From positions 2,571,693 through 2,635,692 of the forward strand of contig NZ_CP008852.1 of the NCBI RefSeq assembly GCF_000725345.1: a stretch of 64,000 bases of DNA, written 5' to 3'. This document shows, one piece after another, positions 42,944-51,168 of the stretch (its first letter is position 1; each line of letters starts with the position of its first letter). The DNA comes from Pelosinus sp. UFO1. Lineage in GTDB: Bacteria; Bacillota; Negativicutes; DSM-13327. The translations under genes were made by a program, and so were the position numbers. The notes under the pieces were generated by a model, which saw only the letters and a program-made list of their open reading frames with translations, was not told where the DNA came from and did no database searches.

Positions 42944-43252
42944 TTATCTACTTTCATATAATTTATTATTTAATTCTGATAGGGATTTTTTAGTGCTTTT
43001 AGGCTTTTTATTTCCGCTAGAGTTACTCCCTCCACCCAATACCCATGGCCCTACAGGCTTTACTTCTGTTTGTCTATGAGTTGGTGCCATCTCTTTCATT
43101 AATTTATAAATCTCATCATTTATTTTTCTGTCTGCATCTTCGTCGTTTGGGTAAACTTTAGTTTTGCACTTAGGACATACATGTATTCGCTCCTTGGTAT
43201 GATAGATCATTAATATTCTACAATTTTGGCAAAACCATTGTTCACACTTCAT
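42944..43252 (-). CDS. Zinc-ribbon phage protein
   Basis: A 102-aa protein with CEQWFCQNCRILM and HVCPKCKTKVY, two knuckles of a zinc ribbon, followed by a disordered glycine/serine/lysine tail. It lies after parB in the same direction with a 24-bp gap. Function unknown; it could be a DNA- or RNA-binding accessory. Confidence 0.6.
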   Translation of the reverse strand: MKCEQWFCQNCRILMIYHTKERIHVCPKCKTKVYPNDEDADRKINDEIYKLMKEMAPTHRQTEVKPVGPWVLGGGSNSSGNKKPKSTKKSLSELNNKLYESR

Positions 43253-43276
43253 ATTCTCACATCACCCGCCCGTAAT

Positions 43277-44230
43277 TCATTCTTGAAACATGTTTGCTCC
43301 CATGACGGCGAAGACTTCTTTATCTACTGTCTTTATGCAAAGATTTAAAAGCCTTATATACTCAGTGTTTTCTGTCTTTTCTCCTGTTTCATTCTTTCGG
43401 TCATGCTCGGCTATGCTTAATCTTTGTTCTAAATTCCCTTTTATCTTTTTAGCTGCATTGATCGTTATTTGTGAATTTTCTATGACCAATTCATCTGGTT
43501 TACGCTTGGCTTTTTGCACATCTTTTAATTTCGTTGTGCCTTTTTCTTTGTGGTCTTGATATACTGCCTTTTGATCTGCCACTGAAAGGGTTGCAAGCTC
43601 CGCAGCAGTAGAGAAATTTATATCACCTTTTTTAAATTCTTCTTTGTATTCTTCGGTTAAATTACTATCAATCCGTTCATATCTGCCTACTTGTGTTTTG
43701 GATATGTTTAACGTTTCGGCAAGCAATTCCTGAATGCGTCCTGGTAGATTATGTTCTTTTTTATATTCAGCGAATAATATTTTTAATTCTTTTAATTGCT
43801 CAGTCTTTTCCCAGTCTGATAGGACACGAGCTGTAGAGTTAGTATGTATTAATAAAATTCTTTCTTTAATGCTCTCAAAATTAGTTTTTAATGTTGCTGG
43901 TACAAATTCATATTTTTCCTTTCCCTCTTCTACTAGGGCTATACATGCAAGTCTCCGCCTATGCCCTGCTATAGCTTCATATTTTTTAGTACCCTCTATC
44001 GGTTTTAGAATGAGATTTTGCTGTACTCCGCCAAAGAGTTCAATACTATCTTTCAGGTCTAAAATATCGTTTACGTTATATCGATTGTTTGGATTTGGAA
44101 CTATATCAAATACACTAACTTTTATAATTTCAAAAGGATCTGATTCGTTTTTTACATTTGGTTTAATATTTTCGTTGATTGGCTTGTCAAGTCCTAATAA
44201 TTCTTTAATGCCCACTTTCTTTTCTTTCAA
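43277..44230 (-). CDS. parB: ParB/RepB/Spo0J-type partition protein
   Basis: A 317-aa ParB with the N-terminal nuclease-like fold (VSVFDIVPNPNNRYNVNDILDLKDSIELFGGVQQNLILKP), the box II motif GHRRRLACIAL that binds CTP, and a helix-turn-helix at LAETLNISKTQVGRYERI. It spreads from a parS-like site and works with ParA encoded just upstream. TTG at 44230 is chosen since AAAGGAG lies 8 nt upstream. A near-perfect palindrome, candidate parS or operator, lies 16 bp upstream. Confidence 0.92.
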   Translation of the reverse strand: MKEKKVGIKELLGLDKPINENIKPNVKNESDPFEIIKVSVFDIVPNPNNRYNVNDILDLKDSIELFGGVQQNLILKPIEGTKKYEAIAGHRRRLACIALVEEGKEKYEFVPATLKTNFESIKERILLIHTNSTARVLSDWEKTEQLKELKILFAEYKKEHNLPGRIQELLAETLNISKTQVGRYERIDSNLTEEYKEEFKKGDINFSTAAELATLSVADQKAVYQDHKEKGTTKLKDVQKAKRKPDELVIENSQITINAAKKIKGNLEQRLSIAEHDRKNETGEKTENTEYIRLLNLCIKTVDKEVFAVMGANMFQE

Positions 44231-44245
44231 CGTTTTCACTCCTTT

Positions 44246-44262
44246 GTATCCAAATTGGATAC
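44246..44262. promoter_or_regulatory. Candidate parS / ParB operator palindrome
   Basis: GTATCCAAATTGGATAC is a 17-bp palindrome with one central mismatch, in the 33-bp gap between parA and parB. I saw no second copy in the window. ParB-type proteins often bind a site inside or beside their own operon. Confidence 0.5.
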
Positions 44263-44263
44263 A

Positions 44264-45019
44264 TTAACTTTTCAGATATTCTTCGGCTAGTTTCATATAG
44301 TCAACTGCCGCGGAACTTCTGCGCGAGTATTCGGCAATCGGTTCTTTAGAAAATGTGCTCTCTCTCATTTTCTTAGTATCTCGAATGTGTGTAGCAAAGA
44401 CAGGGTAATTATCTTGATTTTTTAGTCCTTCCCGGTATTCCTCGCTCGTTTCATCTTTTACATACTTGGTCACTAGACAACCTCGAAAGAATAAAGAAGG
44501 GTTTGTTTCTCTTGCCGTTTGAATTAGGTCTGTAAGCTGATTTAGTCCCCAAAATCCATAGATGTCTATGTTTAATGGTACAATCACTTCGTCACTGGCG
44601 ACCAATGCATTATCTGTACCAATGGTTAGATATGGCGAATTGTCAATAAAGCAAAAATCATATTCATTCTGTACTTGGCTTAATGCATTCTTTAAAATCA
44701 TATTTTTCCCGATAATATTGTCGTCCTTGGTAATAATTTCAAATGCATCTTTTAATTCTTTATTGGCTGTAATGATATCAAGGTTTTCATATTCTGTATG
44801 ATAAATTGCATTTCTAATATCTATTCGTTCGGTCAATACATTGGCAATAGTTACATTATGGTGCTGCATCTCAAGGAATTTTGTCGCGTTACCTTGTGGA
44901 TCTAAATCTATTAAAAGCACCTTTTTATTAAAATATTGACTTAAAATATGACTTAGATTTACGGCTGTTGTTGTTTTACCTACGCCGCCTTTGTTGTTTA
45001 CGATAGATGTTGTTTCCAT
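44264..45019 (-). CDS. parA: ParA-type partition ATPase
   Basis: A 251-aa ATPase with the deviant Walker A NNKGGVGKTTTAVN (residues 8-21), the LIDLDPQGNATKF motif and FIDNSPYL for Walker B. It positions DNA with ParB. No N-terminal helix-turn-helix is present, so it is a type Ib-like short ParA and operon control probably rests with ParB. ATG at 45019 follows AAGGAGG. Confidence 0.94.
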   Translation of the reverse strand: METTSIVNNKGGVGKTTTAVNLSHILSQYFNKKVLLIDLDPQGNATKFLEMQHHNVTIANVLTERIDIRNAIYHTEYENLDIITANKELKDAFEIITKDDNIIGKNMILKNALSQVQNEYDFCFIDNSPYLTIGTDNALVASDEVIVPLNIDIYGFWGLNQLTDLIQTARETNPSLFFRGCLVTKYVKDETSEEYREGLKNQDNYPVFATHIRDTKKMRESTFSKEPIAEYSRRSSAAVDYMKLAEEYLKS

Positions 45020-45029
45020 GTGGGCCTCC

Positions 45030-45533
45030 TTATACACTTAATTGTTTTAGAAATTTTGACTCAGTATGTTCTTTACTCACTACTGTGAAGACGTGGACTT
45101 CATCGACTACTACACTTTCTCTTCCTGGAGTTCTTTTTACAGTTGGTGGGTAATCTATCATTTCAAGGTATTTTGTAGGAACGCCTATATAGTTTGAGTC
45201 GTCGGTAAATAGTTCAATGTTTCCAAAGGTCAAGTGTGTTCTGTTGATAGGTTTTGATTGTTCACATACGATACTGTGATACAGTGCATATATTTCATCC
45301 TCGCTTGCACCTGTGCAGACTCTCATTTCATCTTTACCTTTATACAGCCAAACATTTTTTTGCTTAGCTTCTAGTTTGCACTGGATTTTCCAAAATTGAT
45401 CTTCGGTAACACTGAGCATAAACCAATGTGTTGCAATTAAATTCAGTTCATGAATTTGAAATAATCCGAATTGACCAATTGATAGGATATTCTTTGCTAC
45501 TTTATTTACAAGGACTAGTTTTTCACCTTCCAT
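45030..45533 (-). CDS. Phage protein upstream of parA, function unknown
   Basis: A 167-aa protein (EGEKLVLVNKVAKNILSIGQFGLFQIHELNLIATHWFM...). No recognised domain. It ends 10 bp before parA with the same direction and may belong to the partition operon. The C-terminal end is basic with a coiled appearance (EHTESKFLKQLSV). Confidence 0.55.
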   Translation of the reverse strand: MEGEKLVLVNKVAKNILSIGQFGLFQIHELNLIATHWFMLSVTEDQFWKIQCKLEAKQKNVWLYKGKDEMRVCTGASEDEIYALYHSIVCEQSKPINRTHLTFGNIELFTDDSNYIGVPTKYLEMIDYPPTVKRTPGRESVVVDEVHVFTVVSKEHTESKFLKQLSV

Positions 45534-45537
45534 CTTT

Positions 45538-45777
45538 TCAAACGTCTCCTTTGGTTACCTTTGCTAGAGGTGTTTTATCACGCCATTTTCCTTTCACGAG
45601 TTGGAATCTTCCAAACACTATCATTTTTGCTTCTGGTGCTTTATCTTCATCGGAGAATAAGTACCATTTCTTTTCTGGGTCAACTATTAAAATAAATTTA
45701 GTTAATCCTTTATTTGCTGCATATACCTTAGCTCCACTCTTAGCGGTTCCCTTTGAAGGATATGGATTACTTATCAT
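45538..45777 (-). CDS. Small phage protein, function unknown (79 aa)
   Basis: It has a beta-rich pattern with GKWRDKTPLAKVTKGDV at the end and YAANKGLTKFILIVDPEKKWYLFSDEDKAPEAKMIVFGRF in the middle. No family recognised. It overlaps the upstream gene by 11 bp. Confidence 0.5.
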   Translation of the reverse strand: MISNPYPSKGTAKSGAKVYAANKGLTKFILIVDPEKKWYLFSDEDKAPEAKMIVFGRFQLVKGKWRDKTPLAKVTKGDV

Positions 45778-45997
45778 GTATAGCCGCCTCCTTTTCTTTT
45801 GTCTTTAATTCACAGAAATACCTTAACGCACATCCAAGTGTATAGGTATTTTTTTCTTTACATGGGCTAGAACGATAGATTCCTTTGCATGGGATACTTT
45901 CTACAATTACCTTTAGTCCCTTTTCTGTGGCTTGTCCTAGCTTTGCCAGCTTCATAAGTTCCAGTGATCCCATGTTCTTTAATGATTTCTCGTTCAT
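45767..45997 (-). CDS. Small cysteine-containing phage protein (76 aa)
   Basis: The protein contains SIPCKGIYRSSPCKEKNTYTLGCALRYFCELK, four cysteines that may bind zinc. ATG at 45997 overlaps the upstream stop (ATGA), implying coupled translation; an alternative ATG lies at 46003. Function unknown. Confidence 0.5.
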   Translation of the reverse strand: MNEKSLKNMGSLELMKLAKLGQATEKGLKVIVESIPCKGIYRSSPCKEKNTYTLGCALRYFCELKTKEKEAAIHDK

Positions 45998-46137
45998 TTC
46001 CATTCCCCTGATTCTTCTAGATGAAATTTACCATCATCAGAACATGAATGACATTCCACTATGTCATTTTCCATAAGAACCCCAAAATCATTTCCTTCAT
46101 GCCTCTTTCTGCATTTTTTGCAATATGCGATAATCAT
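45994..46137 (-). CDS. Small zinc-ribbon phage protein, 47 aa
   Basis: A short ORF with AYCKKCRKRHEGNDFGVLMEND and ECHSCSDDGKFH, a full two-knuckle zinc ribbon. It is joined to the genes on both sides by ATGA overlaps, which supports it as a real member of this operon. No family assigned. Confidence 0.65.
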   Translation of the reverse strand: MIIAYCKKCRKRHEGNDFGVLMENDIVECHSCSDDGKFHLEESGEWK

Positions 46138-46514
46138 CCCGCTTCTACCTCCAACATGGCTAATAAGGATGCCTTACATATTGCCTCTGGTGCCGTTTTT
46201 GATTTATATCCACGCCAGCCATTCCCATTTTTTAAAACCCTAAAATGATAATAGTCTTTTGGAGTATCAATCATAATTATCAGTAATCCATCATCTTTAA
46301 GCTTTTTAACGATTTCCCATGCTGCTGCAATGTCTAGTGCGTAATCTTTACATGATTCGATATCCTGGCAACCTGTGTCATTATGGATTGAAATAATAGT
46401 TATATGATCATGCATGATATGCTTTGCTACTAATAGGCTTAACTCATGACCTTTAGCTGCTAATACCTGCTCTCTGGTAATGAATTGATCTATTTGCTCA
46501 TAATCAGCTTTCAT
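46134..46514 (-). CDS. Phage ABA sandwich domain-like protein
   Basis: A 126-aa protein. ESCKDYALDIAAAWEIVKKLKDDG, then KTAPEAICKASLLAMLEVEAG match the alpha-beta-alpha sandwich domain common among small phage proteins. The role is unknown. Start overlaps the previous stop. Confidence 0.65.
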   Translation of the reverse strand: MKADYEQIDQFITREQVLAAKGHELSLLVAKHIMHDHITIISIHNDTGCQDIESCKDYALDIAAAWEIVKKLKDDGLLIIMIDTPKDYYHFRVLKNGNGWRGYKSKTAPEAICKASLLAMLEVEAG

Positions 46515-46708
46515 CGTTTACACCTCGCATTTTTTCTAAACGTATACTCAACCATATTACGCACATCTGCTGCTAAATTAACAGCATCATGGATCTCATT
46601 AGGTGATATTTTGGTTTCATTCATAAACTTTTCGAGGAAGTTTACAAGATTATAATATTGCGGGTCATTCCTGTAGCGTTGCCTTGCAATATATTCATGT
46701 TCTTTCAT
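46511..46708 (-). CDS. Small helical phage protein (65 aa)
   Basis: An all-helical protein (YNLVNFLEKFMNETKISPNEIHDAVNLAADVRNMVEYTFRKN). No family recognised. It overlaps both neighbours by 4-14 bp in the early operon. Confidence 0.5.
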   Translation of the reverse strand: MKEHEYIARQRYRNDPQYYNLVNFLEKFMNETKISPNEIHDAVNLAADVRNMVEYTFRKNARCKR

Positions 46709-46871
46709 CTACTGCACACCCCTCCGCCAGCAATTCAGCATCTGGTCCCTCGCCATACAACTCCGCGCACCTCTTAGAGTCAGGATTATATAAAAACACA
46801 CAACCATCACCACTAACACTGCAAGAATAACGTCCCTCTTCAGGATCAAATGTAGCGCATTTACAACTCAT
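46695..46871 (-). CDS. Small cysteine-rich phage protein (58 aa)
   Basis: MSCKCATFDPEEGRYSCSVSGDGCVFLYNPDSKRCAEL has five cysteines and probably coordinates metal. ATG at 46871 follows GGAGGG and overlaps the previous stop. No family recognised. Confidence 0.6.
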   Translation of the reverse strand: MSCKCATFDPEEGRYSCSVSGDGCVFLYNPDSKRCAELYGEGPDAELLAEGCAVDERT

Positions 46872-47134
46872 TTCTGTCCCTCCCCCAGTAATTCGGCTCG
46901 TTTTTGGCAAGCTTTAAATCCACAACATTGCCTACAAGCATTCCATTTTTCGTTGTAGTGTAGGTGGTGGCAAATACCATTGTTACATCCAACCACCAAC
47001 CGCCCCAGCTCAGCGTAGATTTCTTGTTGCTCAATGAAGTCGGCAATTTCATCATATGTTTTATGAATATCCCTTACTTTCAACTTTGACCAATTACCGC
47101 GCATAATTTCTGCTGCTGTTTTAGCATCCATCAC
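46868..47134 (-). CDS. Small cysteine-rich phage protein (88 aa)
   Basis: An N-terminal helical part (AKTAAEIMRGNWSKLKVRDIHKTYDEIADFIEQQEIYAELGR) is followed by CNNGICHHLHYNEKWNACRQCCGFKACQKR with seven cysteines. Likely metal-binding; unknown role. ATGA-type overlaps with its neighbours. Confidence 0.55.
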   Translation of the reverse strand: MMDAKTAAEIMRGNWSKLKVRDIHKTYDEIADFIEQQEIYAELGRLVVGCNNGICHHLHYNEKWNACRQCCGFKACQKRAELLGEGQK

Positions 47135-47364
47135 CGTTTCCTCCCAAAGTCAACTCTTCCACTCTCATCTGCTTTGGCTAACACTTTTAAGCAAGTCTTA
47201 CATGTTACTTCTGACGAATTAGCTTCATATGTTTTATCATCTAACGTCCATACTTGATTACAAATACTAGCTAATTTCACGGAACTACCCAATCTAACCT
47301 TATAACCACAATGTAGTCTTTTCTTGCGTTCTATAATGTTTACTACTCCTATAAATGCCATCAT
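47131..47364 (-). CDS. Small zinc-finger-like phage protein (77 aa)
   Basis: The protein has LHCGYKVRL and later SEVTCKTCLKVL, a spaced set of cysteines with a histidine that resembles a small zinc finger. No family recognised; overlaps with neighbours by 4 bp. Confidence 0.5.
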   Translation of the reverse strand: MMAFIGVVNIIERKKRLHCGYKVRLGSSVKLASICNQVWTLDDKTYEANSSEVTCKTCLKVLAKADESGRVDFGRKR

Positions 47365-47834
47365 TCTCCCTCCCCATGAAAGGCGGTATCACCCGCCCAA
47401 TTCCAAAGCCTTTGCTGCCCTCTAGCTGGTATTGGGTCTATTGCTTGTATGTTGGCTAATATCCACGCATAACGACCTGGTGTATAATCACCAAATGCAT
47501 ATTCATTTCCCATTACCTTTACATCGTTTTCTAATATGGCAGCAACACGCTTCTGATCGCCTATTGTAAGCGATATTCTTCCAACTACTTTGAGGCAATC
47601 TACTAGGTTGGCTATTGCAATGACTGCACCATAATATTTACCTAGTATTGGGAACTGCAAGACATTTTTAAAAGTATCTGTAAAAGCAATATCTCTTTGC
47701 CACTGCCCCCAACCTTGTCCCGCATGAATCGCAATCTTACCCCGATACTTAGTTGACCATGATCTAGTCTCTATCTGCTTTGCACCGCAGGCAATTAGAC
47801 TCGCCCACGGTTGCAGGATGGTTATTGCTTTCAT
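47361..47834 (-). CDS. ASCH domain protein
   Basis: A 157-aa protein with ITILQPWASLIACGAKQIETRSWSTKYRGKIAIHAGQGWG at the start, the classical ASCH signature, and DYTPGRYAWILANI later. ASCH proteins bind or process nucleic acids (some act as RNases or N4-acetylcytidine hydrolases). In phages they occur among early genes. The substrate here is unknown. Confidence 0.9.
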   Translation of the reverse strand: MKAITILQPWASLIACGAKQIETRSWSTKYRGKIAIHAGQGWGQWQRDIAFTDTFKNVLQFPILGKYYGAVIAIANLVDCLKVVGRISLTIGDQKRVAAILENDVKVMGNEYAFGDYTPGRYAWILANIQAIDPIPARGQQRLWNWAGDTAFHGEGE

Positions 47835-48220
47835 GAATTTTCACCATCCTTGTTGATGAATTTTTCAATAAGCTTTTTCCCTATTTTTCTAAACTCTTGA
47901 TACCCTGGATTACTAGGGTCATTATTCGGCCCTAAAAATTCTTTAGGAGGCTTATTAAGAGCATTTTTATACATATTGAATGAGTTATCAGCTTTAAGCT
48001 TACGAATAAATTCTTGAGGCGGTTTTTCATTTAACAACGCCTCGCGTAATGCTCTATGGTCTGTATTGAACATAGATTCATAACACAACATTGCCCAATA
48101 GCATTCCTCATAGCTTGGCATTTTGCCGTCTTTCGCTGATTCAATGATCTCGCTTAACGTTCTCATGTTATCCGGCCCTTTAACTGTACACCTTATCGTT
48201 ATTTCACAATCTTTTGCCAT
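47831..48220 (-). CDS. Phage protein, function unknown (129 aa)
   Basis: Mostly helical (TLSEIIESAKDGKMPSYEECYWAMLCYESMFNTDHRALREALLNEKPPQEFIRKL) with a charged C-terminus. ATG at 48220 has GGGAGGGCGG upstream; an upstream ATG is less likely. Family not recognised. Confidence 0.55.
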   Translation of the reverse strand: MAKDCEITIRCTVKGPDNMRTLSEIIESAKDGKMPSYEECYWAMLCYESMFNTDHRALREALLNEKPPQEFIRKLKADNSFNMYKNALNKPPKEFLGPNNDPSNPGYQEFRKIGKKLIEKFINKDGENS

Positions 48221-48309
48221 GTTATCCCGCCCTCCCCAATATAACCTCTTTCCTACCATCCTCATGCAGGCCAACCATGTGCCTTGTAATCCTCAAACTT
48301 ACAGAGCAA

Positions 48310-48594
48310 TTATTTATCATTTTCCAAAATTCGCGGTAACAAGTCTTCATTTATCAGTTTTAAGAATTCTCGGTAGCAAAATAGGTACTGCAAAGGTTCA
48401 GGGACCTTTAAGTCTTTAGGCCATTCAGCCATAAGCATTTTCAATCTTTTTTCGGCTTCTAATCCCAGCCTTGCATGATTCATTAATTCATCCGTTAATT
48501 GTTTTTGTTCTGGTGTGGTATGTTCTCTACCGAAAGGCCATACAGCTACCATACATTCACCTTTTTCAATCTTTTCAATTACATCTGTTTCCAT
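48310..48594 (-). CDS. Phage protein, function unknown (94 aa)
   Basis: A helical protein: PEQKQLTDELMNHARLGLEAEKRLKMLMAEWPKDL. No recognised domain. The following 90-bp gap holds no ORF that I can support. Confidence 0.5.
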   Translation of the reverse strand: METDVIEKIEKGECMVAVWPFGREHTTPEQKQLTDELMNHARLGLEAEKRLKMLMAEWPKDLKVPEPLQYLFCYREFLKLINEDLLPRILENDK

Positions 48595-48630
48595 TAGTAA
48601 CCCTCCCTTACGCTCTAATGTATATAACCC

Positions 48631-49140
48631 CTACTTTTTTACCGTTCTATGTTTAACTTGCAACTGTGAAATAGTAATTGCAGTACGTTCCGATAAGTGC
48701 GTTTCACCTTTTTCAAATTCGGCTAAATAGCTTGTTACCGCTTCGACATCATCAAACCTATATTTAAATTCCGTAGCACCAAATATATAGTCATCTTTAC
48801 CGCAGTGGAAAAACCCTTGTCGCATGGCGTTGTGTTGCCCTGCAGTACGAGGTTTCTTTTCGATAACTGAATAATATGTATCCCCGAAGTTCTTTTGCAC
48901 CATTACAGCGTAATTTTCTGATACACCTTTTATCTCCATGGGCTTTTTCCAGTCGCTAACTTTTACTAAATCACCTACTTGCAAACTATCTAAAATAGCC
49001 TTAGTTACCTCTGTATAAGAAACATATCCTTTCATGTTCATTCTCCTTTTTTTCTTTTTACAATTATGTTTATCTAATATACGGTAATGTTCTCCGCAAA
49101 CATCACATTTGAAGCAACATATTACAGGCGATCTCCCCAT
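48631..49140 (-). CDS. Phage protein with N-terminal zinc knuckle and possible internal start
   Basis: The longer form (169 aa from ATG 49140) begins with CCFKCDVCGEHYRILDKHNC, a zinc knuckle. An internal ATG at 49035, with a perfect AAGGAG 7 nt upstream, would make a 134-aa form without the knuckle (GYVSYTEVTKAILDSLQVGDLVKV...). Both share the reading frame, so two products are possible. Family unknown. Confidence 0.55.
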   Translation of the reverse strand: MGRSPVICCFKCDVCGEHYRILDKHNCKKKKRRMNMKGYVSYTEVTKAILDSLQVGDLVKVSDWKKPMEIKGVSENYAVMVQKNFGDTYYSVIEKKPRTAGQHNAMRQGFFHCGKDDYIFGATEFKYRFDDVEAVTSYLAEFEKGETHLSERTAITISQLQVKHRTVKK

Positions 49141-49163
49141 TTCACTCACGCCCCTGTCTGGCC

Positions 49164-50438
49164 TTATAGGATTTTGCATGGATCTTTATAACCACGCCCA
49201 TTATTTTTACTAATCTCTCTTAGATCATGCCCTGAAGAATTTTCTATGTGCTCACTAACTTTTGGCTTGTCCTCAACATAGTAACGATTTGTTAATAATG
49301 TTGCCCCTGTTGTATTACATGGATCAACTACCTTACCCGCCCCTCGATCCGCGTAAACAATACTTTGACAATCACGGCAGCGGGCTTTTGGTCTACTAGG
49401 ATTCATATTGCAAAAATACTCGGCTCCACATTTACACTCTACGCGGTACCTTTCTTGTTCTGTTGTATATTCATATACTGGCTGCGGTCTAATCCAGTCT
49501 AGTTCCGGTAGTCCAGTTACATGTATAGCGACAACATTCTGCATATCAATTGTTATTAATTCGTCATTTACATGCTGAGAGCAAATGCTACGTGTTAAAC
49601 GATTGGGACGTTTAATTTCTTCCATGAGGCATTCAACCATTCGCGCTGGCAGACACATTGAAGGCTTTTCCCCAGTGTTGAGTAGAATTTCAATTGACAT
49701 GTAATCGCCTGTTTCCTCTTCGCTATCACATTCAAGGCTATCGTTTATTTGTTCAATGGTTAATTCTTCCACTTGCTGAATAAGGTTTCTATTCCTTTCA
49801 TATAGGGCTTTATAATCATTTTCCATTATGTTAATTTGCTGCTTGGCTTCTCTCAGTTCTACACATTCACAATCATCTTGTATTTTTGCTAGGGTTTCCC
49901 CGGTGTCGTTAGATGTAACGGCAGATACAATTCCTAGACTGGCAATCTCGTTTTCTTCTGGCATGGCATAACTGTACTGGCATTTGTTTTTTGCCTCAGG
50001 ATCAAACGGAAATACTTCATATTTATTTAAAACCCTACGTGCCGGGCACTCTTCGTAATCCGCCCTGGTGCAAGTTTTGCAGGTTGTCTCTATCACAAAG
50101 GAGTACCAGTCCTGAAAGTCTTCTACATTCATCGGTAACGTAGTTTGTAGTTCCAATATTTCTTTGTGAGCTTTCTTGGCCTCAGGTGTAGGCAGAAACA
50201 TTGGATGCAATTTAGCTACTGAAGCAGTTAATTTTTCGTCGGCTTCTTTATCTAATGCACTACGGCGGTAAGCAATGGCTTTATTTATTCTCGTTTTACC
50301 GTGCCGTAGTTCGGATAAAAACGCTTTATCCGTGCTTTCGAGTCCTGCATAGATATCGATTGCATCTTTAAGAACGTCGCTCATGCATATGGTCCGTATG
50401 AATTGCGCTTTTTCACTGCTTGATAAATAATTGTTCAT
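49164..50438 (-). CDS. DUF5651-like early phage protein
   Basis: A 424-aa protein. The N-terminal 75 residues (NNYLSSSEKAQFIRTICMSDVLKDAIDIY) match DUF5651. A cysteine group (CKTCTRADYEECPARR) follows at 115-135, a coiled coil at 195-230, and a zinc ribbon near 345 (CKCGAEYFCNMNPSRPKARCRDC). It is the largest early gene apart from rep. Role unknown, likely nucleic-acid related. Confidence 0.65.
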   Translation of the reverse strand: MNNYLSSSEKAQFIRTICMSDVLKDAIDIYAGLESTDKAFLSELRHGKTRINKAIAYRRSALDKEADEKLTASVAKLHPMFLPTPEAKKAHKEILELQTTLPMNVEDFQDWYSFVIETTCKTCTRADYEECPARRVLNKYEVFPFDPEAKNKCQYSYAMPEENEIASLGIVSAVTSNDTGETLAKIQDDCECVELREAKQQINIMENDYKALYERNRNLIQQVEELTIEQINDSLECDSEEETGDYMSIEILLNTGEKPSMCLPARMVECLMEEIKRPNRLTRSICSQHVNDELITIDMQNVVAIHVTGLPELDWIRPQPVYEYTTEQERYRVECKCGAEYFCNMNPSRPKARCRDCQSIVYADRGAGKVVDPCNTTGATLLTNRYYVEDKPKVSEHIENSSGHDLREISKNNGRGYKDPCKIL

Positions 50439-50523
50439 TTCTCCACCCCATTAATTTATTTTTTATGCCCTCGTTGCATGAGATGTTGGGCTTTCTTTAT
50501 GCTCCTCTGCCGTGAGGGCTTAG

Positions 50524-50940
50524 CTAAAAAGGGATTTCATCGTCTGGAAGTACTTCGTACCCAAAATTATCCATTGGACTTTTTTTATCAGATGCAGTAG
50601 TACCGTTACTTGATGCAGCTGTATGGGTTGATGGATTCTTGGTATCTAAAAATTCTATGTTTTGGGCAACTACATCAGCAGCACGTCGTTTAATTCCGTC
50701 TTTTTCATAATCACGGATTTGTAAACGCCCTTCCACTAGTACACGACGACCTTTTGTAAGGTTGTTTCCACAAACCTCGGCCAACTTGTCCCATACTACA
50801 ACAGGAATAAAATCAGCGCGTTTATTTTCACCATACCCTGTATCTACCGCCACACTAAAAGAAGCTACTGCTTTTCCCGTTTGGGTGTATCTGACTTCTG
50901 GATCGCGGGTTAGTCGCCCGACTATGATTACTTTGTTCAA
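50524..50940 (-). CDS. ssb: Single-stranded DNA-binding protein
   Basis: A 138-aa SSB: NKVIIVGRLTRDPEVRYTQTGKAVASFSVAVD OB-fold, flexible tail, and the acidic DDEIPF end that recruits host partners. TTG start after GGAGGCG. It follows rep and the zinc-finger gene, giving the classic Rep plus SSB set of rolling-circle systems. Confidence 0.97.
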   Translation of the reverse strand: MNKVIIVGRLTRDPEVRYTQTGKAVASFSVAVDTGYGENKRADFIPVVVWDKLAEVCGNNLTKGRRVLVEGRLQIRDYEKDGIKRRAADVVAQNIEFLDTKNPSTHTAASSNGTTASDKKSPMDNFGYEVLPDDEIPF

Positions 50941-51166
50941 GTTTTTCGCCTCCTTTTTTCTTTGGCTTACAAAATTTACAATCAGTATAGTAAGGGGTTT
51001 CGCTTGGTCTTTTGCAAATCTCGCAATGTGATGATAATGTACGCCATGTTACACCGCATTCCTGACATTCCATATTTACCATTGGACTTATATAACCAAC
51101 TACCCGCCCCTTGCCGTTGCATTTTAGGCAATAGTCTCTTGTAGTAGGTCCTGGTATGCATTTCAT
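50855..51166 (-). CDS. Zinc-finger phage protein overlapping ssb
   Basis: A 103-aa protein with repeated CxxC units (CLKCNGKG, CQECGVTW, CEICKRP, CKFCKPKK), like the DnaJ central zinc domain. Its last 29 codons overlap ssb in another frame. It starts 3 bp after the rep stop, so it is coupled to rep. Function unknown. Confidence 0.6.
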   Translation of the reverse strand: MKCIPGPTTRDYCLKCNGKGRVVGYISPMVNMECQECGVTWRTLSSHCEICKRPSETPYYTDCKFCKPKKKGGEKLEQSNHSRATNPRSRSQIHPNGKSSSFF

Positions 51167-51168
51167 TT

